The notes below the pieces were generated by a model that saw only the letters and a list, made by a program, of their open reading frames with translations, had not been told where the DNA came from and did not search any database. DNA of 12,144 bases, taken from NCBI GenBank assembly GCA_001662425.1, contig BDDC01002542.1:1-12144 (forward strand). Direction: 5' to 3'. Source of the stretch: Chlamydomonas sphaeroides. Taxonomy: Eukaryota; Chlorophyta; Chlorophyceae; Chlamydomonadales; Chlamydomonadaceae. Below are positions 6,601 through 11,735 of this stretch, piece by piece (the stretch's first letter is position 1; every line of letters begins with the position of its first letter). The position numbers and the translations under genes were made by a program.

Positions 6601-8522
6601 GGAAGGGAGGGGGAGGGAGGCAGGGAGGAAGGGTGGCGGGAGGTGGGGCCGGGCTGTCGAATGCAGGGGCGGCCAGGTGCTGCAGCAGGGGTGATGAGAT
6701 GTGATGTGGTGGGGCGCGTGTGTTCAGGAATGGGTAACATATAGTAAGCACGACCCGCGCATCACGGCCTGGTTGGTGGCGCGTCGGTCGTGCGTAAGTA
6801 GCAGGGATGCGTTCGGGTGCGCCGTGTGTGTGTTCAAGTGTTAGGTGAAGACGTGTGTGTGTGGGGGGGGCGGCGGGGTCCAGCGCGAAGCAGCGGGTCG
6901 TGCGCGCCGGCGACTGCACATGGCGGGGTGTGTGGGGGAAAGTGTGCCGAGGGAGTCGCGAGCCGAGTGGGCCGATACCGAGCCAGGAGCTGGCGTGGGG
7001 TGGCTGGGGGGCGGGAGGCGGGCAGGCAGGCAGGCACGGCCGCACGGAGGCCTCCTCGCAGGCCGCAGCCCCAACCAGAGGGCCAGGGGTGCTAGCCCCT
7101 CATCGCATCCCTGCCCAGCCTCCCAGGCTTCACAGGCAGCCCCTAGCCCCAGCAGGGCCTAGACGGGCGCACGGCCCGCCATGTGCCCGCTGCTCGCCCC
7201 CAGCCGCCAGCCGCCAGCGCCGCGGCACAGCCACGAACCCCTGCGAGCCCCCTCCCAACCCTCGAGCCCCCCAACTCACTGCTGCCCGGCAAGCCCCCGG
7301 ACCAGCCGCTGACGGCGGCGCCGCCGCCGCCTCCCGCTGCAGCTGCCCCAAACCCGGCTGCCACCTGCCGCGCGCCGGCGGCGGCGGCGGCGGCCGCCGT
7401 CGCCGCCTTGGGCGAGGCCGCCGTCGCCGCCGCCGCCGCTCCCGCCCCCGCTGCCGGCGGCTTGCCGCTGCCGGGGACGAGGTGGTGGGCGCCCGCCGCG
7501 TTGGCGCTCTGTACGACAGTGTGCAGCGAGCACACGGCGTCGGGCCCGGGTACGATCCGTAACCGTACGGCGTACCAGCCCTGGCTGTGCAGCTCGATGT
7601 TCACGAACTTGTACAGCGCGATGCACAGATCGAGTACGGCAACGAGCCCGGCACGTGACAGCGAGGCCTCGACGCCCGTCAGCGCCGCCGGCGACGGCAG
7701 CACCGGCGGCGGCCCGGCGGCGGCGGCGGCGGCAGTGGCGGCCGCCGGCGCCGGCGCCGACGCCCTGCCGCCGAGGGTGCCGTTGGCGGAGGCGGACGCC
7801 GCCGGCTTGAGCGACGGCGCCGGCGTGGCAGCGCCGCGGCCGAAGCTGCCGGCGGCGGCGGTGCCGGTGCTGGCGGAGCGCGCGTCCCTGGCGTTGGCGG
7901 GGCCCCGGCCGGCGGCGAACGCCGCAGCGGGGGAGGCTTGCGTAGCCGAACTGCTGGCTGCAGGCTGCGCCGCTGCTGCTGACCCCGCGCTGGCCCTTCG
8001 GCCGGCGCCGGGGCTGCCGGCGACGCCCGCCGCCGCCCCCGGCGACGCCATCGCGGCGGCGGGCCCGGCGGCGCCGCCAGGCCCCGCCGCCGCGGCTTGG
8101 CCGCTTGCGGTTGAGCCGAGGTTGCGCCGGCTGCTTGCGCGGCTATCAGAAGAGGCGGGCCCGGCGGCGCCTGGGCTGTCGGCGGCGTGGGCCCTGGCGG
8201 GGCTGACGCCGCCGCCGCTGCCGGTCGTGGAGGGCCCGTCGCCGACGGCCCGGGCGGTGAGGACGCCGGCGGCGGGGCTGCCGGCGCCGGCGGAGCCGGG
8301 CGAGGGGTGCGCCGCGGTGCCGACGGCGCCGCTGGACCTGGGGCTACCCGCCGCCGTCGACGCCGGCGCGTCCCGTGCGGCAGCGGCCTGGCGGGGGCTG
8401 GCGCCGCCGCCAGAGGGCTGCTGCGAGCGAGCTGGCGTGACGCCACTGCTCGTAGAGCAGCTGGCCTGGCGGCTAAGCTTCAGGTCCAGGGGCGGAACTG
8501 ACGAGGCCCCTCCGCCGCTCAT
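553..8522 (-). CDS. FAM135-family protein (DUF3657), spliced, 3' end beyond left edge
   Basis: Twelve exons join with agreeing phase: 8522-7280, 6558-6407, 6042-5978, 5807-5622, 5364-5266, 4978-4903, 4482-4319, 3693-3591, 3217-3158, 2407-1889, 1446-1294 and 612-553 (2880 nt, 960 codons, no internal stop). Family evidence is the run LYKFVNIELHSQGWY (W at residue 316) followed by AVRLRIVPGPD, then FRIRYCYEEIKLH, a VELELLY strand, and CTFSDEHFGLAATGIFGG. Order and spacing match the N-terminal domain of plant and animal FAM135 proteins. Known members carry a C-terminal DUF676 alpha/beta-hydrolase domain; no GHSLG-type nucleophile elbow is seen here, so it must lie past position 1 or be absent. 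Substrate and biological role of the family are poorly known. Oddities are about 290 Ala/Gly/Pro/Ser-rich residues before the domain, another such stretch at about 339-414, and a poly-Gly run in exon 10. Start chosen at ATG 8522 (context GCCATGAGC). An in-frame upstream ATG at 8660 would add 46 Ala/Arg/Cys-rich residues that could be a targeting peptide. Family call firm, individual splice sites inferred. Confidence 0.83.
827..848 (-). repeat. Copy 3 of exon 11 3' end
   Basis: CACGAGCAAGGGCAGCGCCG and following bases differ from the real exon end at about three of 22 positions. A good donor is kept (GTGAGC on the minus strand). Confidence 0.6.
985..1008 (-). repeat. Copy 2 of exon 11 3' end
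   Basis: The block AAGGGCAGAGCCGCGTC (992-1008) differs from the real exon end at two of 17 positions. The donor is lost (GCAAGG). The GC-rich sequence beyond it also resembles that beyond copy 1, so the duplicated unit extends past the exon border. Confidence 0.6.
1009..1137. repeat. 32-bp tandem repeat
   Basis: Three near-perfect 32-bp units (1034-1065, 1066-1097, 1098-1129) with a partial unit on each side. Each unit contains GAGATGCAGCAGCAGCTGAG and then AGCACTACAT. The only differences are at a few bases near unit ends. Intronic. Confidence 0.9.
1198..1223 (-). repeat. Copy 1 of exon 11 3' end
   Basis: Identical to the real exon end (1291-1316) at 25 of 26 positions by eye. Includes GAAGGGCAGCACCGCGTCCG on the plus strand. 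It still has a GT at the donor position (GTGCGC on the minus strand) and would encode DAVLPFS against the real DAVLPFI. Confidence 0.8.
1294..1446 (-). CDS. FAM135-like gene, exon 11
   Basis: 51 codons, phase 0 in and out: ELDALLAGLAADCATDG..., GWVLRSGPRELMRHIKAAWE, EAQPDAVLPFI. Resembles the plant FAM135 segment around 'ILEYLRDIWTKDRRAEW'. Acceptor CCACCAG at 1447 follows a telomere-like C-rich tract; donor GTGAGA at 1293. Three decayed copies of its 3' end lie in the next intron. Confidence 0.72.
1464..1527 (+). repeat. Interstitial telomere-like tract, TTTTAGGG type
   Basis: Degenerate GGTTTAGGG, TTTTAAGGG, TTTTAGGGGG, TTTGGGGG, TTTTAGGGGG and TTTTAGGGG units. TTTTAGGG is the Chlamydomonas telomere unit (TTTAGGG in most other green algae and plants). 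It sits immediately before the exon 11 acceptor of the minus-strand gene, where its complement is a C-rich tract. Confidence 0.75.
1813..1856. repeat. 11-bp AT-rich tandem repeat
   Basis: Three perfect copies of ATACCATATCA and a degenerate fourth, in the AT-rich part of intron 10. Confidence 0.9.
1889..2407 (-). CDS. FAM135-like gene, exon 10
   Basis: A 173-codon exon in phase 0 both ways (acceptor CCCCTCAG at 2408, donor GTGCGG at 1888). It begins with a helical stretch, TEAERIERLAAAFRLLVLPH, and then ARRDKGIALLRSVPPE. A long Ala/Gly-rich insert with a poly-Gly run of more than twenty residues follows, then a second ordered helix, PTLEEFARGLAAHPTTAAAL. The poly-Gly tract is probably length-variable. 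Confidence 0.72.
2497..2552. repeat. Perfect 28-bp tandem duplication
   Basis: Two identical units back to back, each GTGTGCTCGTTTGCAAGGTA followed by CGCGCCCC. Perfect identity suggests a recent duplication. Located in intron 9. Confidence 0.95.
2564..2660. repeat. Dispersed intronic repeat, copy A
   Basis: Shares GGTTGGTGGC...GGGATGCGTTC and an upstream ATAGnnnnnC block with copy B at 6736-6828, in the same orientation. The two anchors are 37 nt apart here and 33 nt apart in copy B. Possibly a decayed mobile-element fragment. Confidence 0.5.
3036..3061 (-). repeat. Near-copy of exon 9 3' end
   Basis: CGCTGGGCGCCTCCACCACG then TGGTGC matches the real exon end at 3163-3188 in 25 of 26 bases. 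It would encode VVEAPSAK against the real VVEAPSVK. The donor position here is CTGGGA, so it is not a usable GT site. Confidence 0.85.
3158..3217 (-). CDS. FAM135-like gene, exon 9
   Basis: A 60-nt exon after CACACGCAG. Encodes ELRKRLIRLLHHVVEAPSVK, an amphipathic helix, with donor GTGCGG at 3157. Joined to exon 8 it gives DFGDQ-ELRKRLIRLL, which resembles the helical 'FGDQLLYLW' region of plant FAM135 proteins. A near-copy of its last bases lies about 100 nt downstream in the intron. Confidence 0.7.
3218..3590 (-). other. Intron 8 of FAM135-like gene
   Basis: 373 nt with an AT-rich island at about 3470-3550 close to the donor. An open stretch at about 3405-3345 (HDQRVAGELGVSG) begins after a CAG and is in phase, but it has no good donor and is probably intronic, perhaps another weak exon-end copy. 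Confidence 0.5.
3591..3693 (-). CDS. FAM135-like gene, exon 8
   Basis: Acceptor CACGCAG at 3694. Encodes a Gly/Ala/Ser-rich run ending LGIVVDFGDQ. The donor GTTGGC at 3590 is weak, but reading on meets a stop within about eight codons. Phase agrees with exons 7 and 9. Confidence 0.6.
3694..4318 (-). other. Intron 7 of FAM135-like gene
   Basis: 625 nt. Near the donor it alternates AT-rich islands (about 4210-4300 and 4055-4115) with two related GC-rich modules (near 4185-4205 and 4015-4045), which look like two decayed tandem units. The acceptor end is the G-rich minisatellite at 3720-3822. Confidence 0.5.
3720..3822. repeat. 13-bp G-rich minisatellite
   Basis: About eight units close to GGGGGCGAGGGGT. 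G-tracts on the plus strand could form G-quadruplexes. On the transcribed minus-strand RNA it is a C-rich tract shortly before the exon 8 acceptor. Confidence 0.85.
4319..4482 (-). CDS. FAM135-like gene, exon 7
   Basis: Acceptor ATCCCCCAG at 4483 follows a C-rich minisatellite. Donor GTGTGA at 4318. Encodes VFRLTPAGVAVAPPPGRPG, then an Ala/Ser-rich stretch ending ADVSTH. Leaves in phase 2 (AG), completed by C of exon 8. Confidence 0.62.
4483..4902 (-). other. Intron 6 of FAM135-like gene
   Basis: 420 nt, no supported exon. Includes a short CTGTACTGCCGTACTGCCG duplication near 4706-4730 and ends in the 9-bp repeat at 4486-4530. Confidence 0.5.
4486..4530. repeat. 9-bp G-rich repeat
   Basis: Four to five units of GATGGGGAG, directly upstream of the exon 7 acceptor on the transcribed strand, where it reads as a C-rich polypyrimidine tract. 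Confidence 0.85.
4903..4978 (-). CDS. FAM135-like gene, exon 6 (linker)
   Basis: A 76-nt exon between GGCTGCAG and GTGCGT. Encodes a Gly/Ser/Thr/Pro-rich linker, HVGGSPGGSTPSTPGTADA and onward. Supported by strong splice signals and phase rather than by conservation. Confidence 0.6.
5266..5364 (-). CDS. FAM135-like gene, exon 5
   Basis: Encodes LTPRSVASNWLCHFVGDSG followed by RRTGAGGHYDVHG. Acceptor CGCCAG at 5365, donor GTGCGG at 5265. Phase agrees with exons 4 and 6. Not confidently alignable to a named motif. Confidence 0.65.
5578..5604. repeat. (CA)n microsatellite
   Basis: Imperfect CA run interrupted by AAA, in intron 4 of the FAM135-like gene. Confidence 0.9.
5622..5807 (-). CDS. FAM135-like gene, exon 4 (DUF3657 core)
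   Basis: Best-conserved exon by eye. After VPEEFNLKTVARETVTL it reads LSEYYGCTFSDEHFGLAATG and then IFGGLAGF, matching the FAM135 'SYCPVHFD...' block and the hydrophobic strand after it. Acceptor CCCAG at 5808, donor GTACGT at 5621. Leaves in phase 2 (GG), completed by G of exon 5. Confidence 0.85.
5978..6042 (-). CDS. FAM135-like gene, exon 3
   Basis: A 65-nt exon between a CCCCCCAG acceptor and a GTGAGG donor. Encodes ALPTYSPTVELELLYQEANLE plus two bases. The VELELLY strand corresponds to the 'LKFELMYAP'-type strand of plant homologues. Phase agrees on both sides. Confidence 0.75.
6407..6558 (-). CDS. FAM135-like gene, exon 2 (DUF3657 core)
   Basis: Acceptor CCACAG at 6559, donor GTAGGG at 6406. 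Reads ...GGWVADEGGASFRSAVF, then RIRYCYEEIKLHTALQGR, IYLANIH. This matches the plant FAM135 block with a conserved Trp, an (S/T)F element, FRIKYA and a following beta strand. Enters in phase 1 and leaves in phase 0, consistent with both neighbours. Confidence 0.8.
6559..7279 (-). other. Intron 1 of FAM135-like gene
   Basis: 721 nt after the low-complexity exon 1. Contains dispersed repeat copy B, a GGCA run at about 7017-7035 and GGGA-rich sequence near 6595-6640. No exon with matching phase found. Confidence 0.5.
6736..6828. repeat. Dispersed intronic repeat, copy B
   Basis: Second copy of the repeat at 2564-2660, here in intron 1 of the same gene. Anchors GGTTGGTGGC (6771-6780) and GGGATGCGTTC (6804-6814) are identical, and the sequence between and around them is degenerate. 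Confidence 0.5.
7280..8522 (-). CDS. FAM135-like gene, exon 1 (start of DUF3657 domain)
   Basis: Encodes residues 1-414 plus one base. Residues 1 to about 290 are low complexity (MSGGGASSVPPLDLKLSRQ, then Ala/Gly/Pro/Ser-rich). The conserved helix-strand unit LYKFVNIELHSQGWY-AVRLRIV lies at about 303-323, followed by another Ala/Gly-rich tail. The donor GTGAGT at 7279 leaves one base of a codon, and exon 2 supplies the other two. The gene start is the least certain part, with ATG at 8522 or 8660. The open frame runs up to 8801, but that position is TTG. Confidence 0.75.
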
Positions 8523-8773
8523 GGCGCCGGGCCGCACGCCGGGTTCGTGCCGTGCGGCGCACCTGCAGCGGGCACGATGGGCAGGGAGCAATGCAAGAGC
8601 CGAACCGATGTGGCGATGTGCGGCCAAGAGGCGGGAGGGCGGGCAAGCGCGGCATGCCATGCGAACGCGACTAGCAGGGTTGGACGAGGCTTTGCTCAGG
8701 TGACACTTGCAGGGTGAAAGCAATAGTTGACCCTGTGCGAGCTGAGTCCGGGCAGCTGAGCAAAAGCGACCCC

Positions 8774-8793
8774 GAGCTGCGCACCCGCAGCTC
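8774..8793. repeat. Perfect 8-bp inverted repeat (hairpin)
   Basis: GAGCTGCG-CACC-CGCAGCTC. It lies upstream of both candidate starts of the minus-strand gene, so it may form a stem in the 5' leader or bind a dimeric factor. Function unknown. Confidence 0.55.
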
Positions 8794-9169
8794 CACCTCA
8801 AGCCAGGTGTACTAGATCAGGACATAGCTTGAGCTTCTATGAGTGTAAGCTGCCACTGCTAAGTGACGAGCGAAACGCTGCGGGCGGGAGTTGCCGAAAG
8901 CCGGTTCAGCTATGCTCTGCAAGATTCTTGGCATGCGGAGGCATAGTGTTGCCTACAGGTAGGTAGCCTGGGCCCGGTTACTGGCTTTCCAAAGTAAAAA
9001 CTTCCCATCGGCGCTAAATTCTTCCCCAGCGCACCGCTGTCATCGCAACAGGTAGACGCGATTATTACATACTCCGAACAAACTAGCACGACAGTCACTT
9101 AACGATACACGAGTGAGCCGTGACTTGAAGCTGCGCAGGGTATAGTCGAGGCTAAACGGACGTGACGCG

Positions 9170-9217
9170 ATGTCACTGTGCAAATCCTTGATAGCTCTGC
9201 TTGGCGACACGGCGTAG
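9170..9217 (+). other. Possible short upstream ORF
   Basis: ATG at 9170 opens a 15-codon frame (MSLCKSLIALLGDTA, stop TAG) ending 8 nt before the main ATG at 9226, in a different frame. It would matter only if the transcript starts upstream of 9170, which the sequence does not show. Confidence 0.3.
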
Positions 9218-9225
9218 TCACGAAG

Positions 9226-9453
9226 ATGGCCACATGGGCGACGTGGGCTTGTTGCCTGCTTCTCATCCTGGCGTGCCTGCGCGCTGGCGCTGTTGCTCAA
9301 AGCACTGCAAGCAATGCACGATGCGCGCTTGGTGGCGTTTGGGCCGAGCCGCTTCTCGCATGCGTTTATAGCGGCACACTGCTCCCAAACACGCGCGCGA
9401 CGTACCCTGAGCTCATCAAGCTTGAGTCGCTGCGCACCAGCGACACCGTCAAG
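9226..9453 (+). CDS. Secreted-protein gene, exon 1 (signal peptide)
   Basis: 76 codons from ATG to the donor GTGAGC at 9454. Carries the signal peptide and then NARCALGGVWAEPLLACVYS and onward to TSDTVK. The strongest exon of this gene. Confidence 0.7.
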
Positions 9454-11496
9454 GTGAGCTATGCAGAGGACACACAACAAACACATACATACAGCGTCAG
9501 ACTGGTGCGGGTGGCGCCCAAGCGTTCGTGGACGTGCCCCTCCTGCCCAACCCCGTTTCACCCGTCCTTCTCCCCCGGCCGAAAGGTTCACATCCGAGGC
9601 GTGGGCCCTCCGCTGTCGGCGCTGTTGCAGCTTGGCCGTGGCCGGCGCGGAGCCACGTTCGAGTCGCGCCGCTCCGACGGCAGCGAGCTGGCGTTCTCGG
9701 CGGGCGCGATGGAGGTGGTGCAGCAGGGGATGCAGGCCATCCTGGAGGTGGGTGCGAGCGCGTGTGTTTTCGGGGCCGGCGGGCTTCGAAGAGCGAGGAA
9801 GGGAGAGGGCGGAGATGAAGTCCGGGCGGCGTAGTCCAGGCGAGGGGCAGCGCGCGTGTGTAGCGCACCCCAGGAGGGGGGTGAGGGGCTGATGCCACCA
9901 GCCCACCACCGTGCGGGTTTGCCCTCCCCCTGACCCCGCCTCCTCACCCACCCATGGCACGCCTCCCCTCCCCTACCCCCCAACTGCCCCGTCACAGCCG
10001 ATGGCCCCACGCCCACCCCGCCCGGCGTGCAGAGCCCTGCCTTTCCGCCCCAGCGACTCATACCCCCTCGCCTCCCGCCCCTCCCCCAAACCCGCCAACG
10101 CCTCCCCCTCATTGATCCACACGCCCTCTCCCCGCCCTCCCCAACCCCTTTCCCCACAGAACCGCTACCTCTACGCGCTGCAGTACTCCATCCTGGTCCA
10201 CGTCTCCCCGGGCTCCGCCGCCGGCCTGGCCCCGGGCGAGGCGGCGGCGCTGGGGGCGCTGGGGAGCGCCTGCTGCCGGCCGCTGCGGGCGGGGCCGGGC
10301 AGTGGGCCGGGCTCGGGGCAGTGGTGCAGCAGGTGGGAGGGGCGCGGGGGGAAAGGGGGTGGCGGCGGGGAGGTGTCCAGGGTTCGTGTGGGGCTCGGGC
10401 ACACGCGTGGGGAGGTGGCCACGGCGCCCGGGGCCCGAGTCGGGGGCCGGGGAGGGGAGGGCGCAGCAGGTGAGGGGCGGCGGCAGCGGGCCAGCTCGGG
10501 GTACGTGTGCGCCTAACGACTTGTCCCTGGAGGCCCTCGGCGGCTGCAGCTGCCTGCCTGCCTGAAGGGGCGGGGTTCCTGGGGGGCTCAATCAACACCA
10601 GCGCCGCCGCCCTGTCGATCCCCGCCACCCCCCGCCAGGCTGGCCTCGCTGGCGCAGCGGCTGCCCTCGCCGCCGCCGCTGGCTGCCGCGGGCGACGTCT
10701 GCGGCCTGGCCGAGGTGCTGTGCTCGCCGCAGGTGCGGGCCTTCGCTTCCATTCATTCTTACATGAGTGCTGTTTTGACTGCATGACCATGGTTATATAA
10801 CACGTGATGATGGTTGTGTCTGGCAGTAGCAGCTGCGGGCTGGCCGAGGCGCTGTGCTCGCCGCAAGTGCGGCTGCTGGGTATTGGTGGGCGCACACATT
10901 TCTGCGTTTGGATGTCTTGAAGATAAAAACCCAAGTACCCCGGGGCCGGGCCGCCTGGGGTGCATCAAGGGGGCGGGGCGTCCAAGGTCTGCGACCACCC
11001 GCCTCCGCCACCGTGCATGTGGGCGTGCACCCATCAGGGCGCACACCCGACAGGGCCGTCCACAGGCGGCGCCTACATCCCGCCATGGCCGGCCCCGCCC
11101 CGCCACGCTGCTCGTCAAGGCTTTTGTCGACAGGGAGCATACCAGCCTTGACAGCGGCAAACCGTCAGTTGCGCGCAACGACCCACCCAACCCCAACCCC
11201 AACCCCAACCCCAACCCCGCCCGCCCACCCCCACCCGGTCCCCCGTGCAGGGCCGCCTCCTCAAGCTGGTGATGCCCGCTGCGCTCGACTGCAGCGCCGC
11301 CGCGGCGGCGGCGGCGGCGGCGGGCGCGTTCGTGGGCGGCGGCGGAGCGGGAGCGGGAGCGGGAGCGGGAGCGGGAGCGGGAGCGGGAGCGGCGCTGGGC
11401 GGCGGCGCGGAGGCGGCGCTGCGGGCGCTGGCGGCGGCGGCGGGCGAGCTGGCGTGGCTGGACCTATCTCGCTGCAAGCTGGACGTGCCGCTGCAG
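9226..11496 (+). CDS. Predicted secreted or membrane-targeted protein, spliced, family not recognised
   Basis: Five exons join in phase: 9226-9453, 9586-9747, 10160-10332, 10639-10732 and 11251-11496 (903 nt, 301 codons). The ATG at 9226 has an algal-style context (CGAAGATGGCC) and is the first ATG of its frame. Residues 1-24 form a signal peptide: a hydrophobic core CCLLLILACL and a likely AVA|QS cleavage site. The mature part contains several Cys, then VVQQGMQAILENRYLYALQY and SILVHVSP, later CGLAEVLCSPQ-GRLLKLVM. An Ala and Ala/Gly repeat block precedes ELAWLDLSRCKLDVPLQ, which resembles one leucine-rich-repeat line. I do not recognise the family. It is divergent from the FAM135-like gene. 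The 3' end is unresolved and a later exon is likely. Exon 1 and exon 2 are also in one open frame, so intron 1 (132 nt) could be retained. Confidence 0.62.
9586..9747 (+). CDS. Secreted-protein gene, exon 2
   Basis: 54 codons, VHIRGVGPPLSALLQLGRG to GMQAILE, with donor GTGGGT at 9748. The acceptor (GGCCGAAAG at 9585) is weak; an alternative is read-through from exon 1. Confidence 0.6.
9748..10159 (+). other. Intron 2 of the secreted-protein gene
   Basis: 412 nt, strongly C-rich in its second half, ending in a textbook polypyrimidine tract and CACAG. No feature other than low complexity. Confidence 0.55.
10160..10332 (+). CDS. Secreted-protein gene, exon 3
   Basis: Strong acceptor CTTTCCCCACAG at 10159. 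Encodes NRYLYALQYSILVHVSPGSA and a Gly/Ala-rich tail ending QWCS plus AG. Donor GTGGGA at 10333; the last codon is completed by exon 4. Confidence 0.65.
10333..10638 (+). other. Intron 3 of the secreted-protein gene
   Basis: 306 nt. GCAGCAGGTG at 10463-10472 repeats the exon 3 end and donor (10326-10335), followed in both by GGGG-rich sequence. This is a weaker exon-end copy that keeps a good donor (GTGAGG). Confidence 0.45.
10639..10732 (+). CDS. Secreted-protein gene, exon 4
   Basis: Acceptor CCCCCGCCAG at 10638. Encodes LASLAQRLPSPPPLAAAGD, VCGLAEVLCSPQ. Donor GTGCGG at 10733. Phase agrees on both sides. Its last bases recur in the downstream intron. Confidence 0.65.
10833..10872 (+). repeat. 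Copy of exon 4 3' end of the secreted-protein gene
   Basis: Matches 10699-10738 at 37 of 40 bases, including CTGTGCTCGCCGCA. The donor AGGT is changed to AAGT. Read in frame it gives CGLAEALCSPQVRLL. The extra VRLL resembles the GRLL that begins exon 5, as if the copy preserves an older uninterrupted reading. Confidence 0.85.
11184..11218. repeat. (CCCCAA)n repeat
   Basis: About five units in the pyrimidine-rich stretch before the exon 5 acceptor at 11250. Confidence 0.9.
11251..11496 (+). CDS. Secreted-protein gene, exon 5 (Ala/Gly repeat, LRR-like end)
   Basis: Acceptor CCGTGCAG at 11250, donor GTGGGT at 11497. Encodes GRLLKLVMPAALDC, a poly-Ala run, an (Ala-Gly)n run from a GGGAGC hexamer repeat, then an Ala/Leu-rich helix and LAWLDLSRCKLDVPLQ. 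Repeat length is in frame and likely polymorphic. Confidence 0.62.
11344..11392. repeat. (GGGAGC)n hexamer repeat, coding
   Basis: About eight units inside exon 5, read as Ala-Gly dipeptides. A hexamer array in frame can change length without a frameshift. Confidence 0.9.
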
Positions 11497-11605
11497 GTGG
11501 GTCGCCACACTTTGATCCTCCTCAACGCATGCCACAATTGTATCATCAATCTAAACAGCATTGCACAATACATGTGTGGGGCACGACACGACACTGGCGT
11601 GCGGG

Positions 11606-11636
11606 CCGGTGCGGGCTGAACGCGCCGCCGCTGCAG
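11606..11636 (+). repeat. Decayed copy of exon 5 3' end
   Basis: GGGCTGAACGCGCCGCCGCTGCAGGCG parallels the real exon end (11478-11498) AAGCTGGACGTGCCGCTGCAGGTG with a 3-bp insertion and a few substitutions. In frame, RCGLNAPPLQ stands against RCKLDVPLQ. The copy ends in CAG|GC, so its AG can serve as an acceptor. Confidence 0.6.
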
Positions 11637-11735
11637 GCGAGCCGGCGAGCCTGCTGCTGCTGTCTTGCCGCTCGCTCCGCTCATCTCGTGGTGCCGGCCT
11701 CCCCGCCGTCATGCCATCCCATGGCGCGGGCACCG

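Larger units (their letters stand above)
8523..9225. promoter_or_regulatory. Divergent intergenic region, probable shared promoter and 5' leaders
   Basis: About 700 bp between the two divergent starts, visibly less GC-rich than the flanks and lacking a supportable coding exon. It should hold both core promoters, but I see no convincing TATA box. Visible structures are a perfect 8-bp inverted repeat with a 4-nt loop at 8774-8793 and a 5-bp inverted repeat GTGAC/GTCAC at 9162-9176. The assignment rests on gene orientation only. Confidence 0.5.
10733..11250 (+). other. Intron 4 of the secreted-protein gene
   Basis: 518 nt with an AT-rich island at about 10745-10808, then the exon 4 end copy (10833-10872), and a CCCCAA repeat before the acceptor. 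The copy could be used as an alternative exon after the CAGTAG acceptor-like site at about 10824-10829. Confidence 0.5.

Noticed and set aside
7183..8703. Long plus-strand open frame of about 500 codons
   Set aside because: Antisense shadow of FAM135-like exon 1. Ala/Pro-rich in step with GC-rich third positions, with no domain and no splice support.
8880..9060. tRNA or small RNA gene in the intergenic region
   Set aside because: GGTTCA occurs, but no cloverleaf with a proper T-arm or acceptor stem can be drawn.
9588..10934. Long minus-strand open frame of about 450 codons
   Set aside because: Lies opposite exons 2-4 of the plus gene and their C-rich introns. Pro/Arg-rich composition with no recognisable motif.
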